Assembly: GCA_030705745.1 (NCBI GenBank)
Contig: JAUZPT010000024.1
Span: forward strand, 1-16,706
Length of the DNA stretch: 16,706 nt
Reading direction: 5' to 3'
Origin: Bacillota bacterium
GTDB taxonomy: Bacteria > Bacillota > Bacilli > Bacillales > Cytobacillaceae
Both the position numbers and the translations under genes were made by a program. Shown piece by piece: positions 1 to 6,811 of the stretch. Position 1 is the stretch's first letter; the number at the start of each line of letters is the position of its first letter. The notes under the pieces were generated by a model. The model was not told where the DNA came from and did no database searches. It worked only from the letters and a program-made list of their open reading frames with translations.

Positions 1-18
1 ATGGTTTTTTGGGGTTTT

Positions 19-236
19 GATGGACAAAACGAGGTGGGTTCACACGAAAAATGTCCATCATCCCGCTCATGATGGACAAAACGAGGCGAGTCCGCGAGCA
101 AAATGTCCCTCATCGCGCTTATGATGGACAAAACGAGGCGAGTCCACGAGAAAAATGTCCATCATCCCGCTCATGATGGACAAAACGTGGTGGGTTCACA
201 CGAAAAATGTCCATCATTCCGCTTATGATGGAAAAA
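19..236. repeat. 52-bp tandem repeat array (4 full units plus a partial fifth)
   Basis: Units start at 19, 71, 123 and 175, each exactly 52 bp, with a truncated fifth at 227. Every unit begins GATGGACAAAACG and carries TGTCCATC about two-thirds of the way in. Across three of the four unit junctions, TGTCCATCAT and ATGATGGACA form an inverted repeat around a 7-nt loop. The arms are perfect at 52-78 and 156-182, and one base is mismatched at 104-130; the last junction is cut short. Units 1 and 4 share one central variant (TGGGTTCACACG); units 2 and 3 share another (CGAGTCC.CGAG). There are no unique spacers, so this is not a CRISPR. Function is unknown. Confidence 0.9.
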
Positions 237-330
237 TAACGCTTTCGTTCGTAGTTTTACGTTAATGCAGGTTCTTTAAAGACCTATTGAGGCTCTATAT
301 GCCGAGTTTTGTACTCAAGTGGTTTTTAAA

Positions 331-365
331 GGAGATATTGAAGCTCTCCAATTATTTTTTTTTTA
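331..365 (+). terminator. Possible intrinsic terminator
   Basis: A GGAGA/TCTCC stem (331-335 with 345-349, 9-nt loop) is followed within a few bases by a run of ten T (355-364, just before ATC). The stem is short and weak and no plus-strand gene is visible upstream in the window, so this is only a candidate. Confidence 0.3.
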
Positions 366-486
366 TCTAATAAATCGAAAATCATCAATGGACAATAACA
401 TAGCTTTTTCATTAATAATATTTTTAATTGCCTAATAATTTGTATTTGAATAATAGGAAAATTTAAAAAATAAAAAATAAACCTGT

Positions 487-510
487 CGTTTTTTGAATCG
501 TCAAAAAACG
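487..510. repeat. Perfect 10-bp inverted repeat (hairpin)
   Basis: CGTTTTTTGA (487-496) and TCAAAAAACG (501-510) are exact reverse complements around the 4-nt loop ATCG. If T511 is bulged the stem extends to 484-514. Read on the minus strand it is followed by a T-rich tract (complement of 460-480), so it could act as a leftward terminator, although no minus-strand gene is evident to its right. Confidence 0.5.
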
Positions 511-718
511 TACACATTTTTAGGGTCATATGTCCCAGGATGATGAAAGCGTAATCAAATCGCGGAATGACAAGCAATTTCATTGAAGGGAAGCAGCAAA
601 TGTATGCTGGATACGGGTTTTTTTGATTTTAAAGTAAGGAAAGATGTAAAAAGAGTTCTTTAAAGAAGAAAAAGGAACGATATATATATGTCATATCTAG
701 TCTAAAATGCGCATATTT

Positions 719-735
719 TGTAACACTCCTGTAAC
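719..735 (+). promoter_or_regulatory. WalR (YycF) binding site upstream of the NlpC/P60 gene
   Basis: TGTAAC-N5-TGTAAC (719-724 and 730-735) fits the established Bacillus/Staphylococcus WalR consensus TGTWAH-N5-TGTWAH exactly. A third half-site-like TGTAAA lies at 752-757, which is 22 bp (two helical turns) after the second. WalR activates wall hydrolase genes such as lytE and cwlO in B. subtilis, so a site about 100 bp before a secreted NlpC/P60 hydrolase makes biological sense. The core promoter is not clear: TACTAA/TAATAC at 782-790 could be the -10, with a poor -35, as expected of an activator-dependent promoter. Confidence 0.65.
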
Positions 736-831
736 AAAGTTAAAACGAAGTTGTAAATTTTCTCCCCTGCTTTTTGTGAGATACTAATACTAGATTAAGA
801 GACAAACCAGAAAAGAAAAACGGGGGACAGC

Positions 832-1281
832 ATGAGAAAATATCTTATAACTAGTTTCGTAGCTTTAACTCTTTTCTTCAGTGGATTTGCCGGTGCGGGT
901 ATTAATAAAACTGAGGCAGCATCATTAGGAGCAAAAGCTTCCATGATCGCTCAAAAACATATTGGAGTTCCATATAAATGGGGCGGTACAACTCCAAGAG
1001 GCTTTGATTGTTCAGGATTAGTCGGCTACTCTTTTAGGCAAGCAGGAAAAAACCTTCCAAGAACAGCAGCTGATATGTTCAGAACAGGATTCTTTATTTC
1101 AAAAAGTGGACTGCAAAAAGGAGATTTGGTCTTTTTCAGTACTTATAAAGCAGGCGCCGCACATGTAGGCATCTATATCGGTGCAAATAAATTTGTTCAC
1201 GCAAGCTCGCATGGTGTAAAAATAGATAGTTTGTGCAATCCTTACTGGAACAAAGTATATTGCGGCTCCAAACGAGTATAA
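832..1281 (+). CDS. Secreted NlpC/P60 family cell-wall hydrolase (probable endopeptidase)
   Basis: This is a 149-residue exported protein. Residues 1-30 form a signal peptide: basic MRK, a hydrophobic core, and a likely cut near the TEAAS motif. The rest is a single NlpC/P60 domain with catalytic Cys60 (in FDCSG), His111 (in HVGIYIG) and His123 (in FVHASS). The family cleaves peptide stems of peptidoglycan, typically the D-Glu-diaminopimelate bond. There are no LysM, SH3 or coiled-coil binding domains, so it is shorter than LytE, LytF or CwlO. Cys135 and Cys144 near the C terminus could form a disulfide. The start has GGGGGA at 822-827. It appears monocistronic: a WalR box lies upstream and a terminator overlaps its stop. 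The domain is certain; the exact bond cleaved is inferred. Confidence 0.93.
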   Translation: MRKYLITSFVALTLFFSGFAGAGINKTEAASLGAKASMIAQKHIGVPYKWGGTTPRGFDCSGLVGYSFRQAGKNLPRTAADMFRTGFFISKSGLQKGDLVFFSTYKAGAAHVGIYIGANKFVHASSHGVKIDSLCNPYWNKVYCGSKRV

Positions 1282-1307
1282 CCTCCTTTCATGGAGGTTT
1301 TTTTCTT
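1281..1307 (+). terminator. Intrinsic terminator of the NlpC/P60 gene
   Basis: ACCTCC (1281-1286) and GGAGGT (1293-1298) form a stem with a 6-nt loop, followed by a T run to 1304. The stem begins at the last base of the stop codon. Confidence 0.75.
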
Positions 1308-1455
1308 TTCCTTATAGATAGACTAGTATTTATAATTAAATTACCACGAAGTAGTGATTTTCAAACCTATATTTTCAAAAATTCTTCTCTCTCTTAGGAT
1401 TTTATTTTTAAAAGCGGAAAAATTCGTCTAATTATTGAAGATATCAAAGTTAGTC

Positions 1456-1474
1456 CTTTATTGCTTTAATAAAG
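1456..1474. promoter_or_regulatory. Operator-like dyad upstream of the permease promoter
   Basis: CTTTATTGCTTTAATAAAG has 7-bp perfect arms around 5 bp and ends 12 bp before the -35 hexamer. It could bind a regulator of the downstream permease. It does not match the arginine-repressor box or another operator I can name. Confidence 0.3.
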
Positions 1475-1486
1475 TGAAATTTTCCA

Positions 1487-1515
1487 TTGACATAGAATCG
1501 TACGCGAATTAAGAT
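1487..1515 (+). promoter_or_regulatory. Sigma-A type promoter of the permease gene
   Basis: Consensus TTGACA (1487-1492), a 17-bp spacer and TAAGAT (1510-1515). This gives a leader of about 60 nt, in which CACTTT (near 1533) and AAAGTG (near 1556) could pair as a weak hairpin. There is no sign of a lysine riboswitch. Confidence 0.65.
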
Positions 1516-1583
1516 AGGTTCATGGTACAAAAGCACTTTAGTTTATTAGAGAGAGAAAGTGTTTTGAGGGGAGAAATAGTTTT

Positions 1584-3008
1584 ATGGAAAAGTCAAATAA
1601 ACTTGGGTTATGGATTTTAACGGCACTTGTCGTTGGAAATATGGTTGGATCAGGTATATTTATGCTTCCACGTTCATTGGCAGAAGCTGCAAGCCCTGCT
1701 GGAGTAATGATGGCTTGGTTGTTCACAGGGTTTGGGGTATTGATGACCGCGCTCGTTTTCGGTAACTTGGCACTTCGCAAACCAAAACTAACAGGTGGAC
1801 CGCAAATTTATGCAAAGGATTTGTTTAAATCCGGTTCACAAGCTTCGACTTTAACAGGTTATATGTCATCTTGGGGATATTGGGTCGGAAACATGGCAGG
1901 AAATGTTGCCATTATTACAACTTTTGCAAGTTACTTATCAACGTTTTTTCCTATATTAACTAGTTCAGCTAAATGGTTTACGATTGGAAGCTTTACTTTG
2001 AAGGTTGGAAATGGTCTTACTTTTGCCGTGTGTACGATACTATTATGGGGAACACATTTCGTTATATTACGAGGAATGGAAGGAGCAGGGAAGCTGAATT
2101 TTGTCGCGACTGCTGCGAAAGTGATCGGCTTTTTCCTGTTCATCCTTATCGGTTTATTTGCTTTCCAAAAAAGCAATATGCTTCCAATGCTTGCTCCTAG
2201 AACGGATGCTGCGGGTCATGCCATCGGTTTAATGAAGCAGGTGAACAACGCGGCGATTGCAACACTTTGGGCATTTATCGGGGTGGAATCTGCAGTTGTG
2301 TTTGCTTCACGTGCAAAAAAACAAGTGGATGTAAAGCGCGCAACGATTCTTGGATTGTTTATTGCATTGGCTATTTATATCGGCATCAGTACGCTAACGA
2401 TGGGTATGTTGAACCAACACACGCTTATACATTCAGACAAGCCTCTTATCGACGCTATTCAAACTGTATTAGGACCTATAGGCGGAAAAATCCTGGCTGG
2501 AGTTGGCTTGATTAGCTTGTTGGGATCGACTATTGGCTGGGTCATGCTCAGTGCAGAAGTACCATATCAAGCTGCCAAGCAAGGCGTTTTCCTTCCTATT
2601 TTTAAAAAGGAAAACAAAAAAGGCTTGCCTGCATTTTCGTTAATTGTAACGAACAGCTTGGGTCAATTGTTTATCTTCTCAACGGTTTCCAATTCTATTT
2701 CACAAGCTTTTGATTTTGTTATTTATATTGCGACACTTTCATATTTGGTTCCTTACTTCATTTCTTCGGTGTACCAAATAAAGTTGGTTGTAACTGGTGA
2801 AACGTATAAAGGTGATAAAAGCCGTATGCTGGATGGAATTATTGCTGTTCTTTCAACTATTTATTCCATCTGGGTTATCGTTGCGGGTACGTCAGACATT
2901 AAAACATTTACGTACGGTATGATCTTAATTGCGAGCGGAGTCTTGTTCTATGCACCAATGCTAAAAGCACGAAAAAAGTACAATGAAGAAAAAGCGGTGT
3001 CTGCATAA
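1584..3008 (+). CDS. APC-superfamily basic amino-acid permease/antiporter (ArcD/YvsH-like)
   Basis: This is a 474-residue integral membrane protein with about 12 hydrophobic segments and short loops. It starts with the APC signature region GNMVGSGIFMLP (residues 18-29), the glycine-rich unwound part of helix 1 that binds substrate. The whole sequence resembles the arginine/ornithine antiporter and lysine permease branch (ArcD, LysI, B. subtilis YvsH). It should carry a basic amino acid or its decarboxylation product across the cytoplasmic membrane; which one cannot be told from sequence. GAGGGGAG (1566-1573) precedes the ATG. No arc or decarboxylase genes lie beside it, so transport alone seems its role. 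It is monocistronic, with its own promoter and a strong terminator. Family is secure; substrate is inference. Confidence 0.85.
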   Translation: MEKSNKLGLWILTALVVGNMVGSGIFMLPRSLAEAASPAGVMMAWLFTGFGVLMTALVFGNLALRKPKLTGGPQIYAKDLFKSGSQASTLTGYMSSWGYWVGNMAGNVAIITTFASYLSTFFPILTSSAKWFTIGSFTLKVGNGLTFAVCTILLWGTHFVILRGMEGAGKLNFVATAAKVIGFFLFILIGLFAFQKSNMLPMLAPRTDAAGHAIGLMKQVNNAAIATLWAFIGVESAVVFASRAKKQVDVKRATILGLFIALAIYIGISTLTMGMLNQHTLIHSDKPLIDAIQTVLGPIGGKILAGVGLISLLGSTIGWVMLSAEVPYQAAKQGVFLPIFKKENKKGLPAFSLIVTNSLGQLFIFSTVSNSISQAFDFVIYIATLSYLVPYFISSVYQIKLVVTGETYKGDKSRMLDGIIAVLSTIYSIWVIVAGTSDIKTFTYGMILIASGVLFYAPMLKARKKYNEEKAVSA

Positions 3009-3012
3009 AATA

Positions 3013-3052
3013 AAAAACTGCCAGAGGAGGAATCTCTTCTGGCAGTTTTTTA
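3013..3052. terminator. Bidirectional terminator between permease and sensor kinase
   Basis: AAAAAACTGCCAGA (3013-3026) pairs perfectly with TCTGGCAGTTTTTT (3039-3052). The stem extends inward through GGAG/CTCT-type pairs to a GAAT loop. A and T flanks make it work both ways, serving the convergent genes that end at 3008 and 3054. Confidence 0.92.
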
Positions 3053-3053
3053 C

Positions 3054-4415
3054 TCATAATTTAATCTCAAACATTGTTCCTTTCCCGAGGATACTGGATA
3101 CTTCAATTGTCCCGCCATGGGCTTCGACCAATTCTTTGACGATAGAGAGGCCGAGTCCGCTGCCGCCGAGGGCGCGGGTTCGGGATTTGTCGACGCGGTA
3201 AAAACGTTCGAAAATTCGTGGCATGTCCTCTGCGGGTATTCCTTTTCCGTTATCCTCGATAGAAATGACAATTTTCCGTTCTACCTCCCGAACCACAAAC
3301 CTCACCTTGGAAGTAGGTTCAGAATATTTCCTCGCGTTATCCAATAGGTTTAAAATGACCTGCTCAAAGCGAATTGGATCAAGTTCAGCGTAAAGATTCA
3401 CGGTACAATCATACGTCAGCTCTATTTGACGATCACGGAAGGCAGGCAGAATTTTATTATAAATACTTAAGAAATAAGGATATAAATGAACAGACTGCTT
3501 TTCGATTGAAAAATTGTTTTCGTCCATCCTTGCCAGATGGAAAAGCTCTTTTACGAGTTTTGCAAGCTTAGTCGATTCCTCAAGGATGATATCGAGGTAA
3601 TGGTTGCGGTCATCTTCCATTGTTTCGGAACGGCGTGCAATTTCAGCATAGCCTTTAATATATGTCAGAGGTGTACGAAGTTCATGGGAAATACTCGCTA
3701 AAAATTCATTTCGTTCATTTTTTAAAAGTTCCAAATCGGTTGCAAGTACACGTATGGATTCCCCGAGCTCTCCAAGTTCATCACTGCCTAATTTCGGCAG
3801 TGAAACAGAAAAATCACCTTTGCTGATTCGCTTGGTGGCTTCATTCATTTGAATAAGCGGTTGCGTGACGAACCTGGTAAGGAAAAAAATCATAATAAAC
3901 ATGAATAAAAGTGACAGCAATCCGGCTAGCATGAAATGGCGGTTCAACCCGGATATCAGGTCCTTCAATTTTTGTGTTGTTTGGAACATATAAACATATC
4001 CGTACTTGGCGTGGTTGACGTTCACAGGACTAATGGTTGCAATATAGGATTCATGCTGCCAGTCGTCCTCCAAAATCATTCCTTCATGAGGGATATATTT
4101 CGGTGTCAAGCGAATAATTTGTTTCATTTCAGGAGTAACTTTATTGGAGGACATGGAAATGTTCCCTTTAAGGTCGGTTAAAATTACCTGTGTATCTGTC
4201 TGGGATTCCATGAGAGCGATATGTTTAATCGTTTCCGGATGGTACGATGCTTCCAAAATTTCCCGATGGTTATTTCCCCTTGTTAAAAGGGCAGAGAGCT
4301 CATCGTGCACGCGGGAATGAATAATATTATTGTGTAAAAAAAACATCGAAATCGTTTCGAGAATACATACGGCAATGAAGAAAAACAAACCTATTTTAAG
4401 TGAAATTTTTTTCAT
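3054..4415 (-). CDS. Sensor histidine kinase (HAMP-HisKA-HATPase_c), no RR partner in its own operon
   Basis: This is a 453-residue membrane kinase. TM1 is at about 7-28, an extracytoplasmic sensor region at about 29-158, TM2 at about 160-184 and HAMP at about 181-233. The dimerisation/phosphoacceptor region has His244 (in SISHELRTPL). The ATPase domain has an N-box (NLLDNA, 356-361), G1 (DNGKG, 388-392), an F-box region (FERFY) and G2 (GGSGLGLS). All key residues are present, so it should autophosphorylate. The start has AAGGAG at complement 4427-4432, 11 nt away. It stands alone on its strand, ending at a shared terminator; the nearest regulator gene is divergent. Its leader contains a terminator-like hairpin (4477-4512). 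The signal sensed is unknown, and I do not recognise a specific B. subtilis orthologue. Confidence 0.93.
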   Translation of the reverse strand: MKKISLKIGLFFFIAVCILETISMFFLHNNIIHSRVHDELSALLTRGNNHREILEASYHPETIKHIALMESQTDTQVILTDLKGNISMSSNKVTPEMKQIIRLTPKYIPHEGMILEDDWQHESYIATISPVNVNHAKYGYVYMFQTTQKLKDLISGLNRHFMLAGLLSLLFMFIMIFFLTRFVTQPLIQMNEATKRISKGDFSVSLPKLGSDELGELGESIRVLATDLELLKNERNEFLASISHELRTPLTYIKGYAEIARRSETMEDDRNHYLDIILEESTKLAKLVKELFHLARMDENNFSIEKQSVHLYPYFLSIYNKILPAFRDRQIELTYDCTVNLYAELDPIRFEQVILNLLDNARKYSEPTSKVRFVVREVERKIVISIEDNGKGIPAEDMPRIFERFYRVDKSRTRALGGSGLGLSIVKELVEAHGGTIEVSSILGKGTMFEIKL

Positions 4416-4439
4416 CAGTCAACACTCTCCTTCTATAAG

Positions 4440-4472
4440 AATACTACATTTTTTGGGATGGAAAGTAGTATT
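4440..4472. repeat. Dyad in the kinase leader: AATACTAC...GTAGTATT
   Basis: AATACTAC (4440-4447) and GTAGTATT (4465-4472) are perfect 8-bp inverted arms separated by 17 bp. They lie between the terminator-like hairpin and the ribosome binding site of the leftward kinase gene. They could be an operator or a leader RNA hairpin. Confidence 0.45.
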
Positions 4473-4476
4473 GAAT

Positions 4477-4512
4477 CAAAAAAAGGGATGCCCCAGCGTA
4501 CGGGGCATCCTT
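4477..4512 (-). terminator. Intrinsic terminator/attenuator in the leader of the leftward kinase gene
   Basis: GGATGCCCC (4486-4494) pairs perfectly with GGGGCATCC (4502-4510) around a 7-nt loop. Read leftward, the stem is followed at once by eight U. No minus-strand gene lies to its right. It sits just downstream of the best leftward promoter (4531-4560) and upstream of the kinase ATG at 4415. That places it in the 5' leader, where it would end or attenuate transcription. Confidence 0.75.
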
Positions 4513-4530
4513 ATGTATATAAAAGGGAGG

Positions 4531-4560
4531 TTTATAAAAGGGAAAGGCTGAATGAGTCAA
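4531..4560 (-). promoter_or_regulatory. Leftward sigma-A type promoter for the 3054-4415 kinase
   Basis: On the minus strand: TTGACT (complement 4555-4560), an 18-bp spacer and TATAAA (complement 4531-4536). The predicted start near 4524 leaves about 110 nt of leader, which contains the terminator-like hairpin. An 11-bp direct repeat, TATAAAAGGGA, occurs at 4518-4528 and 4533-4543 on the plus strand, so the second copy overlaps the -10 region. Confidence 0.55.
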
Positions 4561-4605
4561 TTTTCATTGATTCCTTATTACAATTTCATCTTATCGAGAA
4601 TAATT

Positions 4606-4674
4606 GAAGATGTTATGAAGAAGTTGTGGGGAATTTGTGAAGATGAAAAATTTTTCAGGTCAAAATGATATGAT
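4606..4674 (+). promoter_or_regulatory. Phased direct repeats plus extended -10 promoter of the response-regulator gene
   Basis: GAAGATG (4606-4612), GAAGAAG (4617-4623) and GAAGATG (4639-4645) are spaced 11 and 22 bp apart, one and two helical turns. The last copy abuts the expected -35 position. At 4666-4674 is TGATATGAT, an extended -10. OmpR-family regulators usually bind direct repeats of this spacing next to a weak -35, so autoregulation is plausible. The predicted start near 4681 leaves a very short leader. Confidence 0.45.
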
Positions 4675-4696
4675 GAACTCAGGGGAGTGTTGTTCT

Positions 4697-5407
4697 ATGA
4701 AGATATTAATCGTTGATGATGAAAAGAGAATTATCGAAGTCCTCGAGGCCTATCTTGAAAGAGAAGGGTATGAAATCCATAGTGCAGACAACGGCATTGA
4801 AGCCTTAAAAAAAGTGAAGTCGACCAGTCCGGATTTAATGATCCTCGATTTAATGCTGCCTGACATATCCGGTGAAGAGGTTTGCCGCCTTGTGAGGAAA
4901 GAGTCGGATATCCCGATATTAATGCTCACCGCCAAATCGACGGAGGATGATCGGATCAATGGAATCGTCATGGGGGCGGATGATTATGTATCGAAGCCCT
5001 TTAGCCCGCGTGAAGTGGTCGTCAGAGTACAGGCGATTTTGCGAAGAGTGAAGAAATCCGAAAAAACGGATATTCTGGTTTTTAACAACAAACAGCTTGT
5101 GATAGATTTGCTGAAAAAAGAAGTGGCCGTAAATGGGCAATATATTAATTTGACGCCAATTGAATACAAACTTTTGACCAATGTGGCTTTGAATCCGGGC
5201 CGAGTATATAGCAGGATGGATTTGCTAGAAAAAATCCAGGACGAAGGAATGTTCTATGAGGGCTATGAACGGAGCGTAGATACACATATTAAGAATCTTC
5301 GCAAAAAAATCGAGTTGGATCCAAGGCAGCCGACCTTTGTTGTGACGGTTTTCGGGATGGGCTATAAGTTTGGAGGTACCTTGGATGCTACAAACGCTCC
5401 GGTCTAA
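4697..5407 (+). CDS. OmpR/PhoB-family response regulator
   Basis: This is a 236-residue DNA-binding regulator. The receiver domain is at about 1-118, with acidic pocket Asp7-Asp8, phosphoacceptor Asp51 (ILDLMLP), Thr78 and Lys100 (SKPF). The C-terminal winged-helix domain is at about 127-226 and shows the typical LTPIEYKLL, RSVDTHIKNLRKKI and GMGYKF segments. I chose the ATG at 4697 because AGGGGAG (4681-4687) sits 9 nt before it and the receiver fold starts immediately (MKILIVDD). An upstream in-frame GTG at 4637 would add 20 non-conserved residues and lies in the promoter. It overlaps the next kinase gene by 23 bp, so the two are translationally coupled. The target genes are unknown. Confidence 0.95.
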   Translation: MKILIVDDEKRIIEVLEAYLEREGYEIHSADNGIEALKKVKSTSPDLMILDLMLPDISGEEVCRLVRKESDIPILMLTAKSTEDDRINGIVMGADDYVSKPFSPREVVVRVQAILRRVKKSEKTDILVFNNKQLVIDLLKKEVAVNGQYINLTPIEYKLLTNVALNPGRVYSRMDLLEKIQDEGMFYEGYERSVDTHIKNLRKKIELDPRQPTFVVTVFGMGYKFGGTLDATNAPV

Positions 5408-6764
5408 AATCCTGTTCTATTTTTTGCTCGTTTCAATGATCGGTATTTTGTTTGTCAGCTTTTTCATTCAATGGGGATTTGAAGAGAGCTTTAAGAACTA
5501 TTTGGACCAGAACAGAGAAAAGAAGATTGAAAGAGTCATCGCCGAGATTGAAAAGGATTTTAATAAAAGTGGCAATTTTACGAGCCAGCCGATCATCGGG
5601 GTTCTCCATGAATATGCATTGACCGACCAGCTTTATTTTCAGCTGTATGACAGGTTTGGCCAGCAGCAGGTCGACTCTTCAAAAATAAGAGAAGTTATGA
5701 ACGGACTCGGTTTGACTGAACCAGTGACTAATAAAGAAGAATGGCATACGAAATCCTATAATCTTCTAATTGATAATACAAGAATAGGAAAGCTCGTCGC
5801 TATTTATCCGGTCGGTTTAGTTGATGAGGAGCAGAGTTTTCTGCAAACGATTCAATTGTATATTTATGCCGCTGTCTGTTTGACGATCATTCTCGCAGTC
5901 GGCTTCAGCATGATATTTTCCAAAAAATTAACCTCAAGCTTAAAAAAACTATCCTTTGCTGCTCATGAGCTGCAACAGCATAATCTTGGGATCCGCATCC
6001 CGCTAAGGGGTTTGCCTGACGAGGTGAAGCAGCTGGCGGTTTCGTTTAATAATTTGGCTGAATCACTTTCTAAAGAAGAGATGCTGAGAAAGCAGTTTAC
6101 GGGAGATTTGGCCCATGAATTGCGAACGCCGCTTGCGACACTGCGAAGCCAAATCGAGGCTTTTCAGGATGGGATTTGGGAGCCAACTCCGCAGCGGTTG
6201 AAGCAAAGCCATGAAGAGCTTATGAGGCTCGTCAGGCTTGTCAATGAGCTGGAAAAGCTTCTTGCTGCTGAAAACCCGCAAATCAGGCTGGAAAAAACGG
6301 AAATGGAAGCAGGTAGCGTCCTAGCCGGAATCCATGAGATGTTTCTCCCAATTTTTAACCGCAAGGGAGTACAGCTTGTTCTTGAGGAAACAGCTGAGGA
6401 GGAATGGTTCGAAGCGGACAAGGACCGGTTCATTCAAATTTTGTCAAATATATTGAACAACGCACTTAAGTATACGCCTGAAGGTAAAAGTGTCACACTT
6501 TCTTTGCTGACCGACAATGATGATTATGTTGGATTTATGGTAAAAGATGAAGGGGAGGGAATGGACGAGGAAGACATTCCCCATATCTTTGAACGGTTTT
6601 ACCGTGGAGATAAATCGCGTGACCGGAAAACGGGCGGCATCGGCATCGGCCTTTCGATTGTAAAGGCATTGATGGATGCCCACAAAGGCAAGATCCAAGT
6701 GAAAAGTAAGCTTAAAAAAGGAACGGCCATTATTCTATGGTTTCCGACAGAAGAGGAATCGTAA
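5385..6764 (+). CDS. Sensor histidine kinase, partner of the upstream response regulator
   Basis: This is a 459-residue BaeS-type membrane kinase. TM1 is at about 7-29, an extracytoplasmic region at about 30-156, TM2 at about 157-178, and HAMP follows. His244 is in DLAHELRTPL, the N-box near Asn355-Asn359, G1 is DEGEG at 388-392, and FERFYRGDKSR precedes the G2 box GGIGIGLS. The start is the ATG at 5385, with GGAGG at 5372-5376 eight bases upstream. The TTG at 5370, which would read MEVPWM, overlaps that site and is less likely. It overlaps the regulator gene by 23 bp, the usual layout for a cognate pair. Its phospho-His and G1 residues fall at the same positions as in the divergent kinase at 3054-4415, so the two are similar in build. 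The signal is unknown. Confidence 0.94.
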   Translation: MLQTLRSKILFYFLLVSMIGILFVSFFIQWGFEESFKNYLDQNREKKIERVIAEIEKDFNKSGNFTSQPIIGVLHEYALTDQLYFQLYDRFGQQQVDSSKIREVMNGLGLTEPVTNKEEWHTKSYNLLIDNTRIGKLVAIYPVGLVDEEQSFLQTIQLYIYAAVCLTIILAVGFSMIFSKKLTSSLKKLSFAAHELQQHNLGIRIPLRGLPDEVKQLAVSFNNLAESLSKEEMLRKQFTGDLAHELRTPLATLRSQIEAFQDGIWEPTPQRLKQSHEELMRLVRLVNELEKLLAAENPQIRLEKTEMEAGSVLAGIHEMFLPIFNRKGVQLVLEETAEEEWFEADKDRFIQILSNILNNALKYTPEGKSVTLSLLTDNDDYVGFMVKDEGEGMDEEDIPHIFERFYRGDKSRDRKTGGIGIGLSIVKALMDAHKGKIQVKSKLKKGTAIILWFPTEEES

Positions 6765-6811
6765 AAAAAACCAAACCGTGCGAAGTGTTCTCCATACGGT
6801 TTGGTTTTTTT
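6764..6811. terminator. Bidirectional terminator between the kinase and tupC
   Basis: Seven A plus CCAAACCGT (6764-6779) pair perfectly with ACGGTTTGG plus seven T (6796-6811), a 16-bp stem. It begins in the kinase stop codon and ends inside the tupC stop codon, so both convergent genes share it. Confidence 0.9.

Larger units (their letters stand above)
237..718. other. AT-rich intergenic stretch without a supported gene
   Basis: I see no coding region with a believable ribosome binding site and composition. The stretch is poly-A/T rich and contains only two hairpins worth listing (331-365 and 487-510). A minus-strand open frame at 326-583 has no Shine-Dalgarno sequence, is low in complexity and resembles no family I know, so I treat it as chance. 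Confidence 0.6.

Noticed and set aside
19..236. CRISPR array
   Set aside because: The units are directly contiguous at 52 bp with no unique spacers, and variation is spread within the unit. No cas genes are present.
326..583. Minus-strand 85-residue open frame
   Set aside because: No ribosome binding site, AT-driven composition, an inverted repeat inside it and no recognisable family.
1307..1583. Lysine riboswitch before the basic amino-acid permease
   Set aside because: The leader after the predicted promoter is only about 60 nt, and I see none of the conserved G-rich core segments; the rest is plain AT-rich DNA.
4637..4696. Upstream GTG start for the response regulator
   Set aside because: It would add 20 residues before the receiver fold, overlaps the repeat-promoter region and lacks a Shine-Dalgarno; the ATG at 4697 has a good one.
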